From Halobacteriovoraceae bacterium (GTDB lineage Bacteria > Bdellovibrionota > Bacteriovoracia > Bacteriovoracales > Bacteriovoracaceae): a stretch of DNA of 8,095 nt. Made by a program: the position numbers and the translations under genes. Location: positions 1-8,095 of the forward strand of contig JABJPQ010000198.1 of assembly GCA_018663815.1 (NCBI GenBank), written 5' to 3'. Below the pieces are notes generated by a model that saw only the letters and a list, made by a program, of their open reading frames with translations, had not been told where the DNA came from and did not search any database. Shown one piece after another: positions 1 to 6,090 of this stretch (positions within the stretch are counted from its first letter, which is position 1; the number at the start of each line of letters is the position of its first letter).

Positions 1-1
1 T

Positions 2-484
2 CAAGTAACGAGTATTGGCGATAATGGTTATTTTATGACGGGTGTTCATTTTGCACATGATTGTCATATTGGAAGTAATGTCGTGCTCGCTAATGGAACG
101 ATGTGTGCTGGGCACGTGACTGTTGGGGATTATGTTCAGATGGGTGGTGCTTGTGGTGTAACTCCATTTTGTAATGTTGGTCGAGGTGCTTTTATTGGTG
201 CTGCCAGTGCCATTGATAAGGATGTTCCTCATTTTTGTACTGCCTTTGGAAATAGAATTCAGATTAAGGGTGTAAATATTATTGGAATGAAAAGAAGAGG
301 TTTTTCTAAAGAAGAGATTTCAGAGGTCGTTGATTTTTATCGGATGATGGATGCATCGGCCCTTTCGCCCAGAGCGTTTGTTAAGCACGAAGAAAATATG
401 CAAGAATATGTAGGAAATACTTTAATTGCAGAAATAGCAATATTTATCTCTAAAACAGAGATTGGCCTTCCTCCATTTATGTAA
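2..484 (+). CDS. lpxA: LpxA, acyl-ACP--UDP-sugar O/N-acyltransferase (5' truncated)
   Basis: This is the C-terminal 160 residues of LpxA, the cytoplasmic enzyme that moves a 3-hydroxyacyl chain from acyl-ACP to UDP-GlcNAc or UDP-GlcNAc3N in the first step of lipid A synthesis. The frame is open from base 2. An ATG at 35 lies inside the left-handed beta-helix and is not the start. By-eye ungapped alignment with E. coli LpxA gives an offset of 106, so about 106 residues lie upstream of the window. Seen here are the hexapeptide-repeat helix, the catalytic His (HFAHDC, E. coli H125) with H122 and D126, the AGHV His (H144), and KRRGFS (R204/R205) opening the C-terminal helical domain. Two oddities stand out: the usual His-Gln at 160-161 is Thr-Pro (nt 161-166), and the acyl-ruler residue G173 is Ala. 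A good SD (AAGGA, 487-491) follows for the next gene, 15 bases downstream. Confidence 0.97.
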   Translation, partial: QVTSIGDNGYFMTGVHFAHDCHIGSNVVLANGTMCAGHVTVGDYVQMGGACGVTPFCNVGRGAFIGAASAIDKDVPHFCTAFGNRIQIKGVNIIGMKRRGFSKEEISEVVDFYRMMDASALSPRAFVKHEENMQEYVGNTLIAEIAIFISKTEIGLPPFM

Positions 485-499
485 ACAAGGAAAAAAATC

Positions 500-1444
500 A
501 TGGAAAAAGTTAATGTCGCAGTAATCGGATATGGGCACTTAGGAAAGTGGCATACTCAAAAAGCAGCTGCTTTTGATAATACGAATTTAGTAGCAATTGT
601 TGAACCTTTTGAGCAAAATCAAAAGATCGCGCAAGCTGATTATCCAGATGTTAAAGTTGTGAGTGATATCGCTGATGTTCTAGATAGTATTGATGCCGCA
701 ATAATTGTTACACCAACTTCAACCCATTTTGAACTCACAAAAAATCTATTGCAAAATAAGAAACACGTTTTTTGTGAAAAACCTTTGTGTTCGACATATG
801 GAGAAGCAAAGGATCTTGAACCCTTTTTAGGCGCACAGGTTTTGCAAGTGGGTCATAGTGAAAGGTGCCATCAAGCCTGGGAAGGTCTTAAAGATACTTT
901 TCAAACAATAACAGGAAAGAAAACAATTAAGATCACTCGTTATGCACCCTTTAAGGGAAGAGCGACGGATGTCGATGTTGTGCAAGACTTAATGATCCAT
1001 GATATTGATCTTATGCTCTATTTATTTGGAAAAAAACCGAGCTCAGTTTCTTCGCTGGGGCATAAAATAAGAACGGATAAATGGGATCACGTCACAAGTC
1101 ATTTCTTTTTTGACGATGGAGACGAAGTGATCATAACGTCTGGCCGTAATCATGTTAAAGAAGTTCGTGCATTAGAAGTTATGAGTGAAGTTGGTTGTCA
1201 TTATGTCGATCTATTCGCAAATACAGTTTCCTATGCAACCAATGAGCAATTTGATGATGGAAGTTATGTCCAAACCCAAAACTATGAAAAAAGAGATCAC
1301 TTACTTCTAGAGCAAAAAAGTTTTTTTAATGCAATTCAAACAAGCTCAAAGCCAATGGTAGATTATACTGATGGGCTGAATGCTGTTTATTTTGTAAGTA
1401 AAGTAAATGAAAGTTTAGAAGAAGGTAAAAGGCTAACTCTTTAG
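500..1444 (+). CDS. Gfo/Idh/MocA-family NAD(P)-dependent oxidoreductase, probable GnnA-type UDP-GlcNAc 3-dehydrogenase
   Basis: A 314-residue cytoplasmic dehydrogenase. The N-terminal Rossmann fold shows GYGHLG at residues 10-15 (GxGxxG), a TPTSTH segment at 71-76, and the family's EKP motif at 93-95 that contributes the conserved lysine. The C-terminal domain has the D-x3-H-D signature (D163, H167, D168) with the likely catalytic His. These features place it firmly in the Gfo/Idh/MocA family. The specific role comes from context: in Acidithiobacillus ferrooxidans, gnnA and gnnB lie between lpxA and lpxB, where GnnA oxidises the 3-OH of UDP-GlcNAc and GnnB transaminates the ketone to give UDP-GlcNAc3N for LpxA. 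Here only the oxidase-like gene sits between lpxA and lpxB; a PLP aminotransferase is not in the window. The ATG at 500 has AAGGA eight bases upstream. The stop codon directly abuts the lpxB start. The family is certain, the GnnA role is likely but inferred. Confidence 0.85.
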   Translation: MEKVNVAVIGYGHLGKWHTQKAAAFDNTNLVAIVEPFEQNQKIAQADYPDVKVVSDIADVLDSIDAAIIVTPTSTHFELTKNLLQNKKHVFCEKPLCSTYGEAKDLEPFLGAQVLQVGHSERCHQAWEGLKDTFQTITGKKTIKITRYAPFKGRATDVDVVQDLMIHDIDLMLYLFGKKPSSVSSLGHKIRTDKWDHVTSHFFFDDGDEVIITSGRNHVKEVRALEVMSEVGCHYVDLFANTVSYATNEQFDDGSYVQTQNYEKRDHLLLEQKSFFNAIQTSSKPMVDYTDGLNAVYFVSKVNESLEEGKRLTL

Positions 1445-2581
1445 ATGAGTGAAAAAAGTAGTTGTCTTATTATTGCAGGAGAAAAATCAGGCGAAGATCA
1501 TGCAATGACTTTTTTTCCAGAGCTCAAACGATTGACTCCAGATTGTGAGTACTATGGAGTGGGAGGATCTCGTTTACAAGAGCTTGGAGTCGACCTTCGT
1601 TATCATCTAAAAGATTTTTCAGGCATAGGCATCTCAGAGGTTCTTTCAAAAATTCCTTTTTATTATAAAGCACTTGATGAAATAGTTACTGAAGTTAAGA
1701 AAAGAAAAACAAAAACTGCCATATTGATTGATTTTCAAGGTTTTAATTTGAAGTTATCTAAAAAACTTAAAAAACTTGGTGTCAATGTTCTTTATTATGT
1801 TGCTCCTCAGGCCTGGGTATGGAAGCCATGGAGAGCCAAGGTCTTACAAAAAAATGTTCACACGTTATTTACAATTCTTCCTTTTGAAAAAAAATGGTTT
1901 TTGGATAGAGGTGTGAGTAAGGTTAAAGCTGTTATTCACCCACTTATCCTTGAGCATGCTGATAATTTAAACAATATTCCTGAGCGTTCATCACAACAGA
2001 TAGGAAAAAGAAAGTTAAAGCTTCTGATATTGCCTGGAAGTCGCAATGTTGAAGTAGAAAACTTATTACCCATTTTTGAAAAGGCAATGAGTCTACTAGA
2101 AGAAGATACTGAGGTTGAGTTTGGTCTGGTGAAGACAGAGTCGGTAAGGCCAAAGCACTATGCAAACCTAATGAGATATTCAAAAGTTTGGAGTTCAGCA
2201 CAACTTGCGGATGCTATGTATTGGGCAGATCTGTGTGTTGCAGCGAGTGGAACTGTTACTTTAGCGACGGGATTGTTTCAAGTTCCAACAGTTGTTTGTT
2301 ATAAAGTTTCCTTTTTTACTGAGGCAGTACTCTCATTACTTCTTCCTTATGATGGGCCAATTAGTCTTACCAATATTATTCATGACAAAATGCTTTTTCC
2401 TGAACTTGTTCAATATAAAGTTGACCGATATAATATCGTTAAGCATTTGAAAGAATGGATTAATAATCCTCAGAGTTATGATACAATTGTATCTGGATTA
2501 AAAACGACAAAAACGAAACTCACTGGAGACAACTTTTCTGTTCCTGAGTATATGGCCAATGTGATAAATGCTAAGAGCTAA
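1445..2581 (+). CDS. lpxB: LpxB, lipid-A-disaccharide synthase (GT19)
   Basis: A 378-residue enzyme (E. coli 382) that condenses UDP-2,3-diacyl-sugar with lipid X at the inner face of the cytoplasmic membrane, forming the beta-1,6 disaccharide of lipid A. Family landmarks in order are AGEKSGE (11-17, usual GExSGD), GVGGSR (38-43), LIDFQGFN (94-101, with D96 matching catalytic D98 of E. coli), YYVAPQAWVW (117-126), LPFE (145-148), HP (165-166), LPGSR (196-200, the conserved Arg), ASGTVTL (267-273) and SLTN...PEL (307-321). Three usually conserved positions differ: SGD is SGE, DAPDFN is DFQGFN, and the Glu after SGTxTL is Ala274 (nt 2264-2266). The ATG immediately follows the preceding TAG, which points to translational coupling. 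Identity is secure; the substitutions may reflect an altered sugar substrate or simple divergence. Confidence 0.97.
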   Translation: MSEKSSCLIIAGEKSGEDHAMTFFPELKRLTPDCEYYGVGGSRLQELGVDLRYHLKDFSGIGISEVLSKIPFYYKALDEIVTEVKKRKTKTAILIDFQGFNLKLSKKLKKLGVNVLYYVAPQAWVWKPWRAKVLQKNVHTLFTILPFEKKWFLDRGVSKVKAVIHPLILEHADNLNNIPERSSQQIGKRKLKLLILPGSRNVEVENLLPIFEKAMSLLEEDTEVEFGLVKTESVRPKHYANLMRYSKVWSSAQLADAMYWADLCVAASGTVTLATGLFQVPTVVCYKVSFFTEAVLSLLLPYDGPISLTNIIHDKMLFPELVQYKVDRYNIVKHLKEWINNPQSYDTIVSGLKTTKTKLTGDNFSVPEYMANVINAKS

Positions 2582-2584
2582 ATT

Positions 2585-3649
2585 ATGCAGAAAAATATCA
2601 TTAAAAATATCGTTCTAATGCCCATCTCTTCTCTATGGGAGTTTTTGTATCGAGCTCGCAGGTCTTTATATGAATATGGCATTTTAAAAAAAGAGTATTT
2701 TAAAGTTCCTATTATTTCAGTTGGAAATGTTACGTTTGGTGGAACCGGTAAGACCCCAATGATTATTTGGTTGGTAAATAAGCTGGAAGCTTATGAGTTT
2801 AAGACGGTCATTCTAACGAGGGGATATAAGGGGAAGCTGGAGCATAAATCGGGTATTATTAAAGGTGGACAGAAATTTTTTTCTAATCCACATGAATATG
2901 GTGATGAGCCACTGCTTATTTCTAGAAAAATGAAAAGTGGTGCTGTTATCGTTGGTAAGAGAAGGTCAGAAAATTTAAAAAAATATTTTCCTAAGGTGCA
3001 ACCTGATGTTGTATTGCTTGATGACGGTTTTCAACACATCCAGCTTTATCGATCCTTTAATATTGTTCTTTTTGATGCCTTTCTTCCGATTGAGAGTTAT
3101 AAAACGGCACCCGTTGGCTACCTAAGGGAAGGGCTTACATCTTTAAAAGATGCAGATGCTATTCTTATTAGCCGGGCAGATCAAGTCTCAGAAGAGCAGT
3201 TGGAAAAACTCATAAACTTACTTAGTAAGTATCACCGCAAAGAAATTCCCGTAGGCAGGTTTTGTTATAAACCAACAGGTATTGTTGATTGTCTTGATAA
3301 AAAAGTTATGCAGCTGGAAGAATTAAATGGGAAAAAGATAATTGCCCTGACGGGGATTGCTTCTCCGAACTCTTTTTATCGACTACTTGAGGAGCATGGA
3401 GCTGAAATTGTAAAAAAAATGGTTTACCCTGATCATCATTTTTTTGATCATACCGATATAAATGACGTGTTAATTGAATGTGTAAAGTACAATGCCATTG
3501 TGATGACAAGTGAAAAAGACATGGTGAAATTAAGAAAAGTAACTAATGACTCACGGATTATGTCAGTTAATATTGAGATTAAATTTTTAAATGGCGAGGA
3601 TGAGCTATTAGACAAGGTAAGGTCGGTTTTAAACCTTGATTATAACTAA
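2585..3649 (+). CDS. lpxK: LpxK, tetraacyldisaccharide 4'-kinase
   Basis: A 354-residue membrane-associated P-loop kinase that phosphorylates the 4' position of the lipid A disaccharide with ATP. An N-terminal hydrophobic/basic helix (about 5-30) would anchor it to the inner membrane. The Walker A motif is GGTGKT at 52-57 in the family context SVGNVTFGGTGKTP. It is followed by TRGYKG (78-83), GDEP (106-109, carrying the conserved catalytic-region Asp), DDGFQH (146-151), GYLREG (178-183), LTGIASP (255-261), YPDHHFF (281-287) and TSEKD (308-312). All expected motifs are intact, so an active kinase is predicted. The start lies three bases after the lpxB stop with only a weak purine-rich stretch upstream, which suggests coupling to lpxB. 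No msbA or waaA lies beside it in this window. Confidence 0.97.
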   Translation: MQKNIIKNIVLMPISSLWEFLYRARRSLYEYGILKKEYFKVPIISVGNVTFGGTGKTPMIIWLVNKLEAYEFKTVILTRGYKGKLEHKSGIIKGGQKFFSNPHEYGDEPLLISRKMKSGAVIVGKRRSENLKKYFPKVQPDVVLLDDGFQHIQLYRSFNIVLFDAFLPIESYKTAPVGYLREGLTSLKDADAILISRADQVSEEQLEKLINLLSKYHRKEIPVGRFCYKPTGIVDCLDKKVMQLEELNGKKIIALTGIASPNSFYRLLEEHGAEIVKKMVYPDHHFFDHTDINDVLIECVKYNAIVMTSEKDMVKLRKVTNDSRIMSVNIEIKFLNGEDELLDKVRSVLNLDYN

Positions 3650-3685
3650 TCTTGTGAGTTAATATTTCATCATGAGTATTTTAAA

Positions 3686-3700
3686 AAGGAAGTTCGTTTG
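3686..3700 (+). promoter_or_regulatory. Shine-Dalgarno and TTG start of the lipoprotein gene
   Basis: AAGGAAG at 3686-3692 lies five bases before TTG at 3698-3700. The nearby ATG at 3672 is in another frame and opens only 16 codons. A downstream in-frame GTG at 3707 would be 14 bases from the SD and would shorten the signal peptide. TTG is therefore the best-supported start. Confidence 0.75.
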
Positions 3701-4834
3701 CGTTTTGTGTTGTATTTATTAACCATACTTTTTTTCATTTCTTGTTCAACACCTTTTAACATTTTTTTAAATGAAGGTGATAACGTAAATGAGAGAAATG
3801 AAAAGCTCATGAAAGATGATTTTAAACTAGAGGAAGATGTTTTTAAAAAATTTCAAGAAAATCCAACAAAAGTTCAAACACAGGACGCAGTTGAGGTCAT
3901 AAAAAAAGAGCAAGTACCTCCTGTGCGCAAGGCGATTAGACCAAAGCCAACGACAAGAAAATTTATAAAGAAGACACCTAAGAAAAAAATAGAACATAAA
4001 AATAATTCAAAAACAGCACAAATTTTGGTGGTCAATGAAACGAAAAAAGAGGTTTTAGAGAAGACTGACCTTTTTCCTGATGATTACCCCGCTAAATTAA
4101 AAAAACTAAATGAAAAAACAGCAGTGTTTTGGAATACTTTTACTCCGGCTTTAAATGAAGGAGAGGAAACAGTATTAAATATTGAGTATATGGGTGTATC
4201 AACTGGGAAGATAACGATTAAGACTCTTGCCGATACACGCTTAGGAGATACTGATGTCTATCATCTCCATGCAAGGGTTAAGACAGCGAAGTTTTATTCG
4301 TACTTATATGAAGTTGATGATGTATGTGATTCTTATGTGCGGAAACAAGATTTTACACCCTTGAAATTCAGCTTGATTCAGAGACAAACATCACAAGATG
4401 TTGATGATTTACAATTATTTGATTTGAAAAAATTAAAAACATATACGTTTTATAAGCGGGTAACAAAAAAGAAAACCAAGAAAAAAAAGAAAGTAGAATT
4501 TATTCCTCAATTCTTCCAAGACCCAATCTCTGTTTTGTATTTTATACGTGGTTTACCAATGAAAAAAGCGATGCTTTATTCGATCCCTATTGTTAATCAT
4601 GGCAAAGTTGAAATGTTGACAGCACAGTATGAGAAAACGGAGCTGATAGAGACTAAATTGGGAAAAAAACGAGCTTATAAAGTTAAGGTAAATACTCAAC
4701 ATGAGGGTGAAACCTTAAAGGGTGGAAACATGACTTTTTGGTTTAGCGCCGATGAAAAAAGAATTTTTTTAAGATTTAAAGCGAAAATAAAAATAGGCTC
4801 TGTCAGTGGTGAAGTAGATAGCCATAAAGAGTAA
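3698..4834 (+). CDS. Putative outer-membrane lipoprotein with C-terminal DUF3108 domain
   Basis: A 378-residue secreted protein. The N-terminus has one Arg, a hydrophobic stretch and a lipobox-like FISC ending at Cys16, so signal peptidase II processing is likely; Ser follows the Cys, compatible with outer-membrane sorting by the E. coli +2 rule. Residues about 30-130 look like a charged, low-complexity linker rich in Lys, Glu and Pro, with a strongly basic part at 81-100. From about 145 to 374 the pattern matches DUF3108: a beta-strand start around NEGEETVLNIEY, the DPISVLYFIR motif (275-284), and FWFSADEKRIFLRF (347-360) followed by the terminal GSVSGEV strand. A lysine run (257-265) sits inside the domain between strands. 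The molecular function of DUF3108 is not established; position after lpxK and a two-base gap to a glycosyltransferase suggest an envelope or LPS-linked job. Domain call is good, function unknown. Confidence 0.82.
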   Translation: MRFVLYLLTILFFISCSTPFNIFLNEGDNVNERNEKLMKDDFKLEEDVFKKFQENPTKVQTQDAVEVIKKEQVPPVRKAIRPKPTTRKFIKKTPKKKIEHKNNSKTAQILVVNETKKEVLEKTDLFPDDYPAKLKKLNEKTAVFWNTFTPALNEGEETVLNIEYMGVSTGKITIKTLADTRLGDTDVYHLHARVKTAKFYSYLYEVDDVCDSYVRKQDFTPLKFSLIQRQTSQDVDDLQLFDLKKLKTYTFYKRVTKKKTKKKKKVEFIPQFFQDPISVLYFIRGLPMKKAMLYSIPIVNHGKVEMLTAQYEKTELIETKLGKKRAYKVKVNTQHEGETLKGGNMTFWFSADEKRIFLRFKAKIKIGSVSGEVDSHKE

Positions 4835-4836
4835 TC

Positions 4837-5982
4837 ATGCGTGAAAAAATAATTTTACAAGATTTTACGGTTTTACTCGTGTGCGTAAGTACTGGGTGGT
4901 CTACTGTCGAGAGGCGAGTTCTGTTTGATAGTACTTTTCTTAGAAATATTAAGTGCAACCCTGTCGTTCTGTGTGTGAAAGGTTCACAAATAGATTTAGC
5001 TGCAGAAAGAGAAGATATTGCACGAGTTTATATAACGAAAAGGAATCTTGATTGGGGAGTACGGTTTTTCTTTGAGTTGAGATCTTTAATTTTAGAAAAT
5101 CGTTATGATATCGTTCATTGTTATTCCTTAACGGCAATTTGGTCAGCGGCTTTTATTCTTCGCTCTCAACAAAAGACGCCCCTATTTTTAACATTTAATC
5201 AAAATATTGTTTCTATTTATCATAATGTCTTTGTGAAGTGGCTCTTAAGGCGAGTTGATTATATCTTTACTCTTTGCGAGGATACCCAAGAGTTTGTGCA
5301 AGAATCATTTCGTATTTCTAATCAAAAAATTAAAAGCTTGGGGTGTGGCTTGGAGGTTTATAAAGGAAGTGCTGAGAGCCGAGAAGTAAAAAGTGTTGGT
5401 TGTGTTATTAATGATGTGAATGAGGTAAAGCGATTAAAATATATTGTGAGAGTATTTAGAATTTTAAAAAACGAGCAAGTAGAGAAATTTTCTCACCTGC
5501 AGTTATATGTTTTTCTAGGGCCAGCTATCTATCAAAAAAATAGTGCAAAAAAAATACTGACTGAGCTGGAGCATGAGTTTTATAAGGGGGATATCCTTCT
5601 TTACAGCCTAGAAACAAAAAAAGATCTTCTTAAAGATTTAGATATCTATCTTGGAACTGCTTTTGATGAACCACTTAATGATTATGAGTTAACGGCACTG
5701 ATACAAGAGATCCCTGTATTATTTCCACGAACGGCAATGCGTCAAAGCCTGCTGTTTAAGTATCTTTGGGGAGGGGAATCTTATTATGAGGGTGATATTA
5801 GAGAGGCCAAGAGCAAGCTTTTGAAAATACTAAATAATTACCCCCTTTATAAGTCAGCTTTGAGAGCATTCTCTGACGAAATAACGAGTTCCCATGGACT
5901 GGATCACTATGCTGAAAACTTACAAAAATACTACGAGAAAGCCTTTGCAAAAAGAATGCGTTTTCGCTCTAGTAGTCACTAA
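4837..5982 (+). CDS. Divergent GT-B (GT4-like) glycosyltransferase
   Basis: A 381-residue cytoplasmic protein with no signal peptide. The layout resembles a GT4 enzyme: an N-terminal acceptor half with GWSTVERR (20-27, in the place of the GGxE/R loop), a DIVH strand (91-94), the DYIFTLCEDT segment at 141-150, the SLGCGLEV turn (167-174), then the C-terminal nucleotide-sugar half from about 185 with a VGCVINDVNEVKRLK region matching the usual GRL...KG. In the EX7E motif region, FDEPL...EIPVLFP aligns with the E and with GxPV, but the second Glu is replaced by Thr286 (nt 5692-5694); Glu284 lies two residues earlier. The C-terminus is basic (KRMRFR), which may help membrane association. It starts two bases after the DUF3108 lipoprotein with only a weak AAAGAG SD, so coupling is likely. 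Candidate jobs are sugar addition to lipid A or LPS core. The donor and acceptor cannot be read from the sequence, and catalytic competence is uncertain. Confidence 0.7.
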   Translation: MREKIILQDFTVLLVCVSTGWSTVERRVLFDSTFLRNIKCNPVVLCVKGSQIDLAAEREDIARVYITKRNLDWGVRFFFELRSLILENRYDIVHCYSLTAIWSAAFILRSQQKTPLFLTFNQNIVSIYHNVFVKWLLRRVDYIFTLCEDTQEFVQESFRISNQKIKSLGCGLEVYKGSAESREVKSVGCVINDVNEVKRLKYIVRVFRILKNEQVEKFSHLQLYVFLGPAIYQKNSAKKILTELEHEFYKGDILLYSLETKKDLLKDLDIYLGTAFDEPLNDYELTALIQEIPVLFPRTAMRQSLLFKYLWGGESYYEGDIREAKSKLLKILNNYPLYKSALRAFSDEITSSHGLDHYAENLQKYYEKAFAKRMRFRSSSH

Positions 5983-5988
5983 TATTGT

Positions 5989-6017
5989 TTGACATAAATC
6001 ATTGAAAATATTATAAA
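5989..6017 (+). promoter_or_regulatory. Sigma70-type promoter of rpsA
   Basis: A perfect -35 (TTGACA, 5989-5994) and a five-of-six -10 (TATAAA, 6012-6017) are separated by exactly 17 bases. Transcription would start near 6024, giving an rpsA leader of about 64 bases. The -35 begins seven bases after the glycosyltransferase stop codon, so rpsA can be transcribed independently of the lipid A operon. No terminator is visible upstream, so readthrough is also possible. Confidence 0.85.
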
Positions 6018-6023
6018 AATTCC

Positions 6024-6059
6024 TCAAACTTTGTTTGAAGACCCCCTGCAGAAGCAGGG
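6024..6059 (+). promoter_or_regulatory. Tandem hairpins in the rpsA 5' leader
   Basis: Two perfect stems are seen. TCAAAC (6024-6029) pairs with GTTTGA (6033-6038) around a three-base loop, and begins at the predicted transcription start. CCCTGC (6044-6049) pairs with GCAGGG (6054-6059) around AGAA. Neither is followed by a T-tract, so they are not terminators. S1 represses its own translation through leader structures in gammaproteobacteria; a similar role here is inference. They could equally protect the 5' end of the mRNA. Confidence 0.6.
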
Positions 6060-6072
6060 CTATCGTTATTGA

Positions 6073-6090
6073 AAGGTGGACAATATTATG
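6073..6090 (+). promoter_or_regulatory. rpsA: Shine-Dalgarno deciding the rpsA start at ATG 6088
   Basis: AAGGTGG (6073-6079) is eight bases from ATG 6088-6090. A GTG at 6076 is in frame but lies inside this SD and has no SD of its own, so the four-residue longer reading is rejected. Confidence 0.85.

Noticed and set aside
1944..2201. Open frame on the - strand within lpxB
   Set aside because: Antisense to conserved LpxB motifs, no family resemblance and no supporting SD or promoter seen.
3306..3509. Open frame on the - strand within lpxK
   Set aside because: Lies antisense to conserved LpxK motifs (LTGIASP, YPDHHFF) with a low-complexity translation.
3652..3682. Possible promoter before the lipoprotein gene (TTGTGA and TATTTT)
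   Set aside because: Spacing is 19 bases and both boxes are poor; the gap is only 48 bases inside an otherwise continuous operon.
3672..3722. ATG-started 16-codon frame upstream of the lipoprotein
   Set aside because: Has no SD and overlaps the SD and signal peptide region of the real gene; unlikely as a leader peptide.
4478..4492. Run of eight A residues in the lipoprotein gene as a slippage or frameshift site
   Set aside because: The downstream frame continues the DUF3108 domain without a break, no alternative frame of note follows, and similar A-runs occur elsewhere in this AT-rich DNA (for example 1887-1894).
4949..5137. Open frame on the - strand within the glycosyltransferase gene
   Set aside because: Short, antisense and without recognisable features.
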